Shown here: piece after piece, positions 1 to 6,642 of the stretch
How positions within the stretch are numbered: the first letter of the stretch is position 1
Layout of the letters: each line of letters starts with the position of its first letter
DNA from: Methylothermaceae bacterium
Lineage (GTDB): Bacteria > Pseudomonadota > Gammaproteobacteria > Methylococcales > Methylothermaceae
DNA: 7,591 nucleotides
Direction of reading: 5' to 3'
Assembly: GCA_027024125.1 (NCBI GenBank)
Contig: JALVSV010000034.1
Span: 1 to 7,591, forward strand
The notes under the pieces: generated by a model
The model's input: the letters and a program-made list of their open reading frames with translations, nothing else
What the model was told of the DNA's origin: nothing
Databases searched by the model: none
Program-made: the position numbers and the translations under genes

Positions 1-95
1 GCGGCCATGTGGTTACTGGAGACAGACCCGAGATCGAGCGTTACCAGAAGCAGCGCGAAGATGGCCCATGCAGCAATGAGCAGGTGGGATTTCAC
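1..95 (-). CDS. Partial CDS, N-terminus of a probable membrane protein downstream of hemE
   Basis: An open frame starts at a GTG whose last two bases are the first two of the hemE stop codon (GTGA overlap at 92-95). It stays open for 31 codons to the window edge. The translation begins [19 protein letters not shown] and continues [12 protein letters not shown]. It has one positively charged residue near the start followed by about 16 hydrophobic residues, which fits a signal anchor or first transmembrane helix. The start-stop overlap suggests translational coupling to hemE. No clear Shine-Dalgarno motif is visible. The family cannot be identified from this fragment. A secreted or multi-pass membrane protein is possible, and chance coding cannot be fully excluded. 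Confidence 0.55.
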   Translation of the reverse strand, partial: MKSHLLIAAWAIFALLLVTLDLGSVSSNHMA

Positions 96-1150
96 TGGTG
101 CCAGGCAGGGCTCAATTCGTGCACCGCTTCCACCATCGTCTCCACATTGGCGGGATTGACATCGGGCAGGATGCCGTGACCCAGATTGAAGACATGGCCC
201 GTTCCTTTGCCGTAACTGTTCAATACATCCGCCACCCTTTCGCGGATAGTCGAAGCAGAAGCATACAATGTGATGGGATCAAGGTTGCCCTGCAATGCCA
301 CCTGTCCTCCCACCCGTTGGCGGGCCTGACCGATATCACAAGTCCAGTCCAACCCCAGGGCATCGAATTCCGCCTGGGACTGGGCCTCCAACCACTGGCC
401 GCCCCCCTTGGTAAACAGGATCGTGGGGATCCGCTCAGAGCCTTCACCGGTATTCAGCCGTTGCCGGACTTTATGCGCAGCCTTCAGGGCAAAGTTCTGG
501 TAATCCACGGGTGTCAATACCCCACCCCAGGTATCGAATAACATGACTGCCTGGGCACCCGCGGCAATCTGGGCATTGAGATAATCTGCCACCGCGTCCG
601 AGAGTTTGTCCATTAATCGGGTCATCAACCCGGGACGGTCATACAACAAGGTTTTGACACGTTTGAAGTCGCGGGTGCTGCCGCCTTCCACCATATAGGT
701 CGCCAGTGTCCATGGACTGCCGGCGAAACCGATCAGTGGAACCTTGCCGTCCAACTCATGGCGAATCAGACGCACTGCATCCATCACATAGCGCAAATCA
801 CTCTCGGGATCGATACGGGGCAGCTGTTCGATGTCGGCTTCGGAACGTAGCGGGTGTTGGAAGCAGGGTCCTTCCCCTTCCTTGAAGGACAGACCCAATC
901 CCATGGCTTCTGGAATGGTCAAAATATCCGAAAAAAGGATGGCGGCATCAAGCCTGAAACGGCGCAAGGGCTGCATGGTCACTTCACAGGCCAACTCTGG
1001 ATTGGTGCACAGATTCATGAAACTACCAGCCTGTTGACGAATCTGCCGGTATTCTGGCAAATAGCGTCCAGCCTGGCGCATGAACCATACCGGGGTGCGG
1101 GAAACGGGACGCTTGAGCAGCGCGTCGATAAAACAAAAACGGTCACTCAT
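92..1150 (-). CDS. hemE: Uroporphyrinogen decarboxylase
   Basis: HemE is the cytosolic enzyme that removes the four acetate carboxyl groups of uroporphyrinogen III to give coproporphyrinogen III in haem biosynthesis. The 352-residue product has the usual full length. The first family signature, [15 protein letters not shown], is at residues 20-34 and carries the substrate-binding arginines R25 and R29. The catalytic aspartate is D75 in LFSDIL. The second signature, [16 protein letters not shown], is at 141-156 and includes Y152. The conserved histidine H325 is in NLGHGI. The ATG start is supported by an AAGGA Shine-Dalgarno sequence 6 nt upstream and by the standard N-terminus. It lies 206 nt after the AAA-SPOR gene, with a palindromic element in between, so it may have its own promoter, but I could not identify one with confidence. 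The product is intact and all key residues are present. Confidence 0.98.
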   Translation of the reverse strand: MSDRFCFIDALLKRPVSRTPVWFMRQAGRYLPEYRQIRQQAGSFMNLCTNPELACEVTMQPLRRFRLDAAILFSDILTIPEAMGLGLSFKEGEGPCFQHPLRSEADIEQLPRIDPESDLRYVMDAVRLIRHELDGKVPLIGFAGSPWTLATYMVEGGSTRDFKRVKTLLYDRPGLMTRLMDKLSDAVADYLNAQIAAGAQAVMLFDTWGGVLTPVDYQNFALKAAHKVRQRLNTGEGSERIPTILFTKGGGQWLEAQSQAEFDALGLDWTCDIGQARQRVGGQVALQGNLDPITLYASASTIRERVADVLNSYGKGTGHVFNLGHGILPDVNPANVETMVEAVHELSPAWHQ

Positions 1151-1156
1151 GAATGT

Positions 1157-1161
1157 TCCTT
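1157..1161 (-). promoter_or_regulatory. hemE ribosome binding site
   Basis: On the minus strand AAGGA ends 6 nt before the hemE ATG. It is the clearest Shine-Dalgarno motif in the window together with that of the PPC gene, and it fixes the hemE start. Confidence 0.75.
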
Positions 1162-1188
1162 GTTGAGTTACTGTGAAAGGTACATGGT

Positions 1189-1299
1189 GGGCGGGGAGCA
1201 GGGGACTGGTTTTCGGGACGCCGTGAATCCTTCACTGGAGGCTCGGATGCGGCCGTCCAGGCCGCGTACGCCCTCAAACCACTCCCCTGCTCTCTGCCT
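1189..1299. repeat. Nested palindromic element, three-way-junction fold (REP/MITE-like)
   Basis: This lies in the 206-nt gap between the AAA-SPOR gene and hemE. The outer arms are 1196-1212 (GAGCAGGGGACTGGTTT) and 1276-1292, complementary at 16 of 17 positions, with a C-C mismatch at 1206/1282. GGG at 1215-1217 can also pair with CCC at 1271-1273. Inside are two further hairpins. One is GTGAA-TCC-TTCAC at 1223-1235. The other is GCGGCC-GTCCA-GGCCGC at 1249-1265, extended by an A-T pair (1247/1267) and a T-G wobble (1248/1266). On the plus strand read as RNA, the outer stem can continue to 1189/1299 using G-C and G-U pairs. There is no coding potential and no obvious target-site duplication. 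It could be a dispersed extragenic palindrome, a non-autonomous mobile element or a structured RNA. Confidence 0.7.
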
Positions 1300-1320
1300 G
1301 GTTCTTTCATGCACCGGGAT

Positions 1321-1333
1321 AAAAAAATTTTTT
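1321..1333. other. A7T6 tract after the AAA-SPOR gene
   Basis: Seven A residues are followed directly by six T residues, 24 nt beyond the stop codon of the AAA-SPOR gene. No GC-rich hairpin directly precedes the T run on either strand, so I do not call it a terminator. The only nearby stem is a weak GACAG/CTGTC pair around the stop codon. Such a tract is likely intrinsically bent. It could serve as an UP-like element or mark the boundary of the AAA-SPOR transcription unit. Confidence 0.35.
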
Positions 1334-1356
1334 CATGACCGTTAGACTGACAGCGC

Positions 1357-2871
1357 TCACTCTGTCTGTAGAGTCTGAGCCCTGGAAATTTCCTTTTGTA
1401 CCGAACGCAATCTGCGCATCCAGGGCTTACCTAAATCCGAAGGCAATCGTTTTTTTGCCTCTTTGACTGCACCCAGTGATGGATAAATTCCGTACAGCAA
1501 AGGGTACCAGTCGCGACCATTACGCTGTTTGTGGTAAAAAGCCAAGGGCTCCAGCTGCTCGTGGCGACTGACGAAAGCGCGAAGATCCTCCAGCTTTTCG
1601 AAAGCAGCAATCTGAAGGGTGTAATGCAAGGGAGGTTGTTGCAGCAGCCAAGCGGCATCACGAAGACTCTCTTCAGGAGCGGTTGGTTTCTCTGGTTCGA
1701 TCGTGGGTTCTGCCGCAACAGGTTCTGCGGTCGCCACGTCCTCTTGCATCTCGTCCGGCTGAACAACCTCTTCAGAAGGACCCTGAGGTAGTTGAGACGA
1801 AGGCACATTTTCAATTTCACCCTGTTGGCTGCCAGACCTGGAATCAGGCGACTCAGCTTCGGCGCCCGGTGCTTCACTGAGGTCCTCTAGCTGCTGGGTG
1901 TTCTCATTTGTTTCCAAGGCAGAAAATTGCGAGGCCTGTTCCTGCAGGGTCACCGCATCAGGTCCCTGGATGGGGATGGGCTCAATGGTGCCGAGGATCT
2001 CCATATCAGGTTCGAGTACTCCTGAATCTTTAACATTATGTGCCTTAGAATCAAATGAAGCAGGCATTTTCTCCGGGACTGACTGCATCTGCCACCAGGT
2101 CACGCCAACGACTGCCAATAGCACTAAAGCCAATGCGAGATAGATTGGTTTGGCAAGATCCCGATGCCATCGAATGGAGGGCTTTCCCATCCGTTCGAGA
2201 GCATAGCGACGAATGTTTGCAGGTATGCCATGAGAATGACCATAAACTCCTTCAGCTTCCGGACTTTCTGGATCGATGGTCTTTCCCATGCGGCTCCAGA
2301 CAACCTGCAAATAAGCCTGGGACTGCTCTTCATTCAGAGGGGGCAGCTCGATGATGTGGGCTTCTTCCACCGCCCAAGGGTCACTCATGCCCTTGATATG
2401 AATATCATCTAGCCGCAAAGCCAAGACCATTCGTAACGAGGGGCAATGGAATGCGAACCGGCAAAGCGCATCCAGCACTCCAGGAATCAATCGACCAGCG
2501 TCATCAATGGCAAGAATCATCGTTTCGTCGCGACCAGCCATGGTCTCCAGCTTTTCACGCAGTTTCGGTTCGGATGAAGTTTCCATGCCCAATGATTTCG
2601 CCAGGGATTGCAGCAAAGATTCGAAACTCGAATCTCCGGATGCCTGGATCAAACAGATCTGCCAGCCTGGCAAAGATCGGCGAAGAAGTTGTTGCAGAAT
2701 CGTGGATTTTCCGATTCCATCCGGCCCGGACAAAAAGATAGGTTGATCCAGATTGGCCAACAGATGAATGAGCAGATCAAATTTCTGTCTCCGCTCAGGA
2801 GCGAGAAAGTCGAATTCCTCCTGGCCATGTCTGGTTTCGGTCTCCTCAAACAGAGGCTCGCCCATACTCAT
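1357..2871 (-). CDS. AAA ATPase with C-terminal SPOR domain (DamX-related, inner membrane)
   Basis: The 504-residue product has a cytoplasmic ExeA-like AAA module. Walker A is GPDGIGKST at residues 49-57 and Walker B is MILAIDDA at 118-125. A single transmembrane segment lies at about 242-260. A long acidic Pro/Glu/Gln-rich linker spans about 265-405, and a SPOR domain lies at about 415-493 (HYTLQIAAF to [10 protein letters not shown]). SPOR domains bind denuded septal peptidoglycan, so the protein probably acts at the division site with the ATPase inside and the SPOR domain in the periplasm. Enteric DamX, encoded at the same place after aroB, has the transmembrane and SPOR parts but no ATPase. 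The fusion occurs in other gammaproteobacteria such as Pseudomonas. The ATG at 2871 overlaps the end of aroB by 26 nt, and an in-frame ATG two codons later (2865) is equally possible. No dam gene follows; hemE does. Confidence 0.92.
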   Translation of the reverse strand: MSMGEPLFEETETRHGQEEFDFLAPERRQKFDLLIHLLANLDQPIFLSGPDGIGKSTILQQLLRRSLPGWQICLIQASGDSSFESLLQSLAKSLGMETSSEPKLREKLETMAGRDETMILAIDDAGRLIPGVLDALCRFAFHCPSLRMVLALRLDDIHIKGMSDPWAVEEAHIIELPPLNEEQSQAYLQVVWSRMGKTIDPESPEAEGVYGHSHGIPANIRRYALERMGKPSIRWHRDLAKPIYLALALVLLAVVGVTWWQMQSVPEKMPASFDSKAHNVKDSGVLEPDMEILGTIEPIPIQGPDAVTLQEQASQFSALETNENTQQLEDLSEAPGAEAESPDSRSGSQQGEIENVPSSQLPQGPSEEVVQPDEMQEDVATAEPVAAEPTIEPEKPTAPEESLRDAAWLLQQPPLHYTLQIAAFEKLEDLRAFVSRHEQLEPLAFYHKQRNGRDWYPLLYGIYPSLGAVKEAKKRLPSDLGKPWMRRLRSVQKEISRAQTLQTE

Positions 2872-3934
2872 TCAGTGTCGTTCTCAACAGTTCCAAAGGC
2901 ACAGATGTGGGCAAGGTGGCCCGTCCAATCGCTTCCAATAAAATCAGGCGCAGCTGGCCATCAACATTTTTCTTGTCTACCGCCATCAAAGTCAGGAAAT
3001 TTTCAGCATCCATCCCATCGGGGGGAACGACAGGCAGGCCTGCCCGGGCAATAAGCGCCACGATTCTTTCTACATCATGGTGGGTGAGCAGACCCAAACG
3101 CTCAGACAAATCCGCTGCTTGACACATGCCAATGGCCACAGCTTCTCCGTGGAGATAATGACCATATCCCATACCCGTTTCGATCGCATGCCCAAAGGTA
3201 TGGCCAAAATTCAAAATCGCTCTAAGGCCTGCCTCACGCTCATCGTGGGCGACGACATCGGCTTTGTTTCTGCACGATCGTTCCACGGCATAGATCACTG
3301 TTTCAGGATCCCGCCCCACCAACCGTTCCATCTGATCTTCCATCCAGCAGAAAAAAGCTTGGTCACGGATCAATCCGTACTTGATCACTTCTGCAATTCC
3401 GGCCCTCAATTCCCGGTCTGGCAAAGTATCCAGAACCGACGTGTCTGCAATGACAGCCTGGGGCTGATAAAAGGCACCGATCATATTCTTGCCCAGGGGG
3501 TGGTTGACTCCGGTCTTGCCACCAACGGAAGAGTCCACTTGTGCCAACAAAGTGGTGGGGATCTGGATAAATGGGATCCCCCGCTGATAACAGGCAGCGG
3601 CAAATCCAACGATATCACCGATCACACCTCCCCCCAACGCAATCAAGGTGGCAGTACGACTGAACCGGTGCTTCAGTAGAACATCGAAAATCCTTTCCAC
3701 CGTTGCCAATGTCTTATGCTGTTCTCCATCTGGAAGGATCAGCGGTACTTTCTCCGTCACCTCCAATTCAGCCATGACCCGCTCCAGATACAACGGCGCC
3801 ACTATCTCATTGGTCACGACCATGACCTGTTGACCCCTGATATGACGGTCTAGAATCTCTGGCCGGTCCAGGAGGCTGTCACCGATATAGATTGGGTAAC
3901 TGCGTTCCCCCAGATCAATTGTTAGTGTTTTCAT
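2846..3934 (-). CDS. aroB: 3-dehydroquinate synthase
   Basis: AroB is a cytosolic NAD- and divalent-metal-dependent enzyme that cyclises DAHP to 3-dehydroquinate, step 2 of the shikimate pathway. The product has 362 residues, the normal length. The nucleotide-binding motif [11 protein letters not shown] is at 101-111, followed by the conserved run [20 protein letters not shown] (126-145). The expected zinc ligands are E182 ([10 protein letters not shown]), H245 (NFGHTFGH) and H262 ([11 protein letters not shown]). The catalytic Lys and Asn residues of the KTGVN and GKNMIGAF motifs are also present. The ATG start lies 20 nt inside the 3' end of aroK and has only a weak ribosome binding site, so translation is probably coupled to aroK. 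Its own 3' end overlaps the AAA-SPOR start. The gene appears intact. Confidence 0.99.
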   Translation of the reverse strand: MKTLTIDLGERSYPIYIGDSLLDRPEILDRHIRGQQVMVVTNEIVAPLYLERVMAELEVTEKVPLILPDGEQHKTLATVERIFDVLLKHRFSRTATLIALGGGVIGDIVGFAAACYQRGIPFIQIPTTLLAQVDSSVGGKTGVNHPLGKNMIGAFYQPQAVIADTSVLDTLPDRELRAGIAEVIKYGLIRDQAFFCWMEDQMERLVGRDPETVIYAVERSCRNKADVVAHDEREAGLRAILNFGHTFGHAIETGMGYGHYLHGEAVAIGMCQAADLSERLGLLTHHDVERIVALIARAGLPVVPPDGMDAENFLTLMAVDKKNVDGQLRLILLEAIGRATLPTSVPLELLRTTLNEYGRASV

Positions 3935-4457
3935 GGTTGTGTATTCGGTAGGCCCTCACAATCTTTTTTACTGCCTGGCGACTCGAGCACAGGCCGGTAT
4001 CGATGATGATATCGGCGGTGCTCTCATACAAGGGGGCCCTGACTTTCATCAAGGATCGCAGACGGGCCCCGGGGTTCTGCGTTTTCAACAGGGGTCGGTG
4101 GCTGTCTTTGTGGGTTCTTTCCAGCTGTTTTTCCACCGGACAGCGCAAATAAATCACGAAGCCATTCTGCGATAACAATTCCCTGTTTTCCTGACTGAGC
4201 ACAATCCCACCCCCTGTCGCCAAAACGATTCCCTTCAAGTTGACGAGGGTCGCCAGCGCTTCACTTTCGCGTTTGCGGAATCCGGCTTCTCCTTCAAACT
4301 CAAAAATCATGGGAATATCAACCCCGGTCCGCGCTTCAACCTCCCGATCACTGTCAACGAAGCGCTTGCCAAGTTCCTTGGCCAACATTCTTCCAATGGT
4401 GGTCTTACCCGCCCCCATGGGGCCGATCAGGTAGATGTTGTCGCTGTATCTAGCCAT
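3915..4457 (-). CDS. aroK: Shikimate kinase
   Basis: AroK phosphorylates shikimate to shikimate 3-phosphate with ATP, step 5 of the shikimate pathway, in the cytosol. The product has 180 residues starting [20 protein letters not shown]. Walker A is GPMGAGKT at 12-19. The shikimate-binding residues are D35/D37 in FVDSD, R61 in GFRKRE and the GGG at 82-84. The lid arginine is R121 (HRPLL) and R140 is in RAPLYE. I chose the ATG at 4457 because it gives the standard N-terminus. A longer in-frame reading from a TTG at 4529 would translate through an intrinsic terminator and add a non-conserved extension. No Shine-Dalgarno motif is visible before the ATG, where the sequence is T-rich. The last 20 nt overlap aroB. 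Confidence 0.97.
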   Translation of the reverse strand: MARYSDNIYLIGPMGAGKTTIGRMLAKELGKRFVDSDREVEARTGVDIPMIFEFEGEAGFRKRESEALATLVNLKGIVLATGGGIVLSQENRELLSQNGFVIYLRCPVEKQLERTHKDSHRPLLKTQNPGARLRSLMKVRAPLYESTADIIIDTGLCSSRQAVKKIVRAYRIHNHENTNN

Positions 4458-4468
4458 GAAACAATATG

Positions 4469-4496
4469 AAAAAAGGCCGAGGAAACTCCCCGGCCT
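4469..4496 (-). terminator. Rho-independent terminator after the PPC-repeat gene
   Basis: On the minus strand a 10-position stem pairs 4496-4487 with 4483-4474, written AGGCCGGGGA / TCCTCGGCCT with one G-T wobble. It is closed by a 3-nt GTT loop and followed directly by six T residues (4474-4469). It starts about 30 nt after the stop codon of the PPC gene and ends only 11 nt before the aroK ATG. It should separate pilQ-PPC transcription from aroK-aroB. Confidence 0.88.
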
Positions 4497-4500
4497 GCTA

Positions 4501-4529
4501 ACAGTAACGCGGCAAACGCTGTTCGTCAA
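4501..4529 (-). promoter_or_regulatory. Candidate sigma-70-type promoter for aroK
   Basis: TTGACG at 4529-4524 matches the -35 consensus at 5 of 6 positions. It is separated by 17 bp from TACTGT at 4506-4501, a weak -10 with 3 of 6 matches. The -35 overlaps the stop codon of the PPC gene. Predicted initiation near 4494 would fall inside the 5' arm of the terminator, so such a transcript would lack the first bases of the stem and might escape termination. This is inference from position and spacing only. Confidence 0.35.
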
Positions 4530-6586
4530 TTCAGAAGGGTCGCCTCGATCAGTTCAAACAACGTTTTGTCGTTCTCTTCAATCATCCTCAGATCGGCGGA
4601 GTAATAATGGCCATTATATTCGACTACAGGCACATGAAGAATGTGTCCTTCCAACGTCGCCCGCATTGCTGCTTTTTTGAGTGAGTCGGTATCAGCCGCC
4701 GTCACCACTGTACCGATGGGTTCTGATTCGAGCAATTCGTACATCAACTTTCCATCTTCTCTATAAATCCTCAGCTCCCACCTGTATTCCATGCCATTCT
4801 TTTCCACCACTGGAAGGATCAGTATCCCGTCATTCACAGCGGCCGTTGATAGTGCGTTCTTGGAAACACCCATCAAGGACACGGAAGGCGTCAAACTGGT
4901 TTGCACGACCTGCAGTTCATACTGGTCATCGCTATAAGGCTCTATGACCAGAAATTCCTCGGTGATTTTCGCTGCGCTTTTGGTGGTTGAAGTTCCCTGT
5001 TGTGTTTGCGTAACGCTGGTTTCAGAGCCACATTCCACCTGTTTTTCCAGAATGACACTGCCGCTCTCATTCCGCTTCAATGGGGATGAAACGACCAGAT
5101 AATAGTCTCCAGGATCTTTGAGCCCCACCTCCACTTTTCCACTGACGCCGAACGCCGGGTCGATGACCCCCAGCAGGGCATCATCTAACAAGCCCTTGTT
5201 GAGCGACAAATACAAATGCGACCACATGGCCATACCAGGCAGGTCGTCATCGGTGCCAGGGATACCATCGGATCCAGGCAGACAAGTCGCCAGTGGTACG
5301 TCCATATGCAACATGTCCTCATTTACCTTGGCGCCATCAAAGATATAAACGACCCACGGACCCTTGTTATCACTCATTTGACCGGAACAGGCAGCATTCC
5401 CCGGGCACAGATCTACCGACAGGATTTCATCCCCGCCACTTTCCAATCGATAGATATCGATATCGGAGCTGGTCATCAACTGACCAAAGATTCGAACTGC
5501 AGAGTTCAAGGCACTGGCCTGCGCCAGGGTATCATTGAACTCTATTTCCACATCGTGGAAGTTGGCATTGGGATTTCGCTCAATGGAACCTTGTAATGCA
5601 TCTCCTGTTATATTGAAGGTATAATTGTCACGCGAGTCATCCACTGTGGAGATGACAATATAGAACGTTCCTGTTTTTTCAAGCCTTGAGGTATAAAGAC
5701 GTTCTTGTTCAGTTGAGCTTTCCCTGACTTCCAAAACATTGCCAGATTCATCCAGGATGGCAATCTGCCATACCGAAGGACTGACAGGTATTTCAATGTT
5801 GACCAGAGAATCGGGCTGGGTATTTTGCAATGCAAACCAGTCTTCATCCTCAAGGGAAAACAACTGACCACTCACTGGTATCCCAGGCTCAATGGGTACG
5901 GCAGCGGCAATGTGGTTGTTTGGTTCCACTTCGTATTGTGATTGCTGGATGAAATCGTCATACCTTGAAGTCAAGGGTATCTGAATCTGTTCACCTGAAA
6001 CGCTGAAATAGTAGGTTCCCCCTGCACCATCATCCGAAGTCAACCGGATGAAATAGTCACCTCGTTTGGGCAATACAAAAAAGGCCTTTTGATCTTTGTT
6101 TTGACTTGGAATGACAGCCAATATGTCTTCATCCCCGTCCAACAAGGATAAGGTCCATGCATTTTCCGATCCGGGAACTGAGACCTCGATAATGCTGTTC
6201 GATGAATTGGCTTGAAAGTGGAACCAATCCTGATCCTGGGAAGATTGAAATCTACCCCCATAGATCGATCCAGGCTGAAGAGCGGTTGCGCTATCTGGAT
6301 TGTCATTCGGCTCCAATTCTGAAATGATATTGCTATTATCAACAGTTCCTGTATTTGTGTTCGTATCACCTTGTTGATTATTATCACTTCCGGTGTTGGA
6401 ATCACTTCCGGCGTTGGAATTGGTCCCACCAGACGTATTCCCCCCCAGTCCAGAAGATCCCGGAAAGGGTTCTCCTGCAATCGGATTATTTCCGATGAGG
6501 TTATCCAGCAAGTCAGCCTGTAAATTGGGACATATGCCCATACTCAGGAACAGACCAACAGGGATCGCACTTAATTTACTCTTCAT
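4526..6586 (-). CDS. Secreted PPC-repeat protein with C-terminal duplicated motif, function unknown
   Basis: The 686-residue product has an N-terminal signal peptide (about residues 1-24, cleavage likely after NLQA). A Gly/Asn/Ser/Thr/Asp-rich low-complexity linker follows (about 44-85). Three domains resemble the bacterial pre-peptidase C-terminal family. Domain 1 is about 90-198 (EPND, DQDWF, GDYFIRL). Domain 2 is about 219-328 (EVEPNN, DEDWF, GTFYIVI). Domain 3 is about 347-500 (EIEFND, DIDIYRL, GDYYLVV). Domain 3 carries a long insert with GSDGIPGTDDDL, possibly calcium-binding. The only cysteines of the mature protein (C394, C400, C435, C519) lie in or just after this domain. The C-terminus has two copies of a roughly 38-residue motif (585-621 and 645-683). 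No protease or other catalytic domain is visible, so it may be an adhesin or a surface or periplasmic binding protein. The ATG at 6586 is preferred over the upstream GTG at 6610 because TGAGG lies 8 nt before it and the signal peptide then starts properly. It follows pilQ by 56 nt with no terminator, which suggests co-transcription. Confidence 0.9.
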   Translation of the reverse strand: MKSKLSAIPVGLFLSMGICPNLQADLLDNLIGNNPIAGEPFPGSSGLGGNTSGGTNSNAGSDSNTGSDNNQQGDTNTNTGTVDNSNIISELEPNDNPDSATALQPGSIYGGRFQSSQDQDWFHFQANSSNSIIEVSVPGSENAWTLSLLDGDEDILAVIPSQNKDQKAFFVLPKRGDYFIRLTSDDGAGGTYYFSVSGEQIQIPLTSRYDDFIQQSQYEVEPNNHIAAAVPIEPGIPVSGQLFSLEDEDWFALQNTQPDSLVNIEIPVSPSVWQIAILDESGNVLEVRESSTEQERLYTSRLEKTGTFYIVISTVDDSRDNYTFNITGDALQGSIERNPNANFHDVEIEFNDTLAQASALNSAVRIFGQLMTSSDIDIYRLESGGDEILSVDLCPGNAACSGQMSDNKGPWVVYIFDGAKVNEDMLHMDVPLATCLPGSDGIPGTDDDLPGMAMWSHLYLSLNKGLLDDALLGVIDPAFGVSGKVEVGLKDPGDYYLVVSSPLKRNESGSVILEKQVECGSETSVTQTQQGTSTTKSAAKITEEFLVIEPYSDDQYELQVVQTSLTPSVSLMGVSKNALSTAAVNDGILILPVVEKNGMEYRWELRIYREDGKLMYELLESEPIGTVVTAADTDSLKKAAMRATLEGHILHVPVVEYNGHYYSADLRMIEENDKTLFELIEATLLN
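6383..6418 (-). repeat. Two-copy 18-bp tandem repeat in the PPC gene linker
   Basis: Two adjacent 18-bp units (6383-6400 and 6401-6418) differ at a single base and encode the SNAGSD/SNTGSD part of the low-complexity linker. This is a likely site of copy-number variation, and length change in whole units would keep the reading frame. Confidence 0.75.
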
Positions 6587-6594
6587 TTGCCATG

Positions 6595-6599
6595 CCTCA
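6595..6599 (-). promoter_or_regulatory. Ribosome binding site of the PPC-repeat gene
   Basis: TGAGG on the minus strand lies 8 nt before the ATG at 6586. This spacing decides the start in favour of that ATG over the in-frame GTG at 6610, which has no such motif at a suitable distance. Confidence 0.65.
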
Positions 6600-6642
6600 G
6601 CTTCTTTCACACAAAATTTGCATTCATTTCAGACAGCAATCT

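Noticed and set aside
854..1345. 163-codon plus-strand open frame across the hemE 5' end and the intergenic palindrome
   Set aside because: Most of it is antisense to conserved hemE sequence and the rest runs through the hairpin element; no protein features support it.
1321..1356. Intrinsic terminator for the AAA-SPOR gene at the A7T6 tract
   Set aside because: The T run is not directly preceded by a stable GC-rich stem; the only nearby stem is short and about 20 nt away.
3077..3679. 200-codon plus-strand open frame antisense to aroB
   Set aside because: It lies entirely opposite a perfectly conserved AroB and its translation shows no recognisable domain; it is a codon-usage shadow.
4458..4529. 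N-terminal extension of AroK from a TTG at 4529 (24 extra residues)
   Set aside because: It would be translated through the terminator hairpin and T run, the extension is not typical of shikimate kinases, and the ATG at 4457 gives the standard N-terminus.
6520..6540. Lipoprotein signal (MGIC) in the PPC protein
   Set aside because: The residue before the cysteine is Ile, which does not fit a lipobox; an ordinary signal peptidase I site after NLQA fits better.
6587..6610. Upstream GTG start of the PPC-repeat gene (8 extra residues)
   Set aside because: It would place an acidic, polar stretch before the signal peptide, and TGAGG is correctly spaced for the ATG at 6586 instead.
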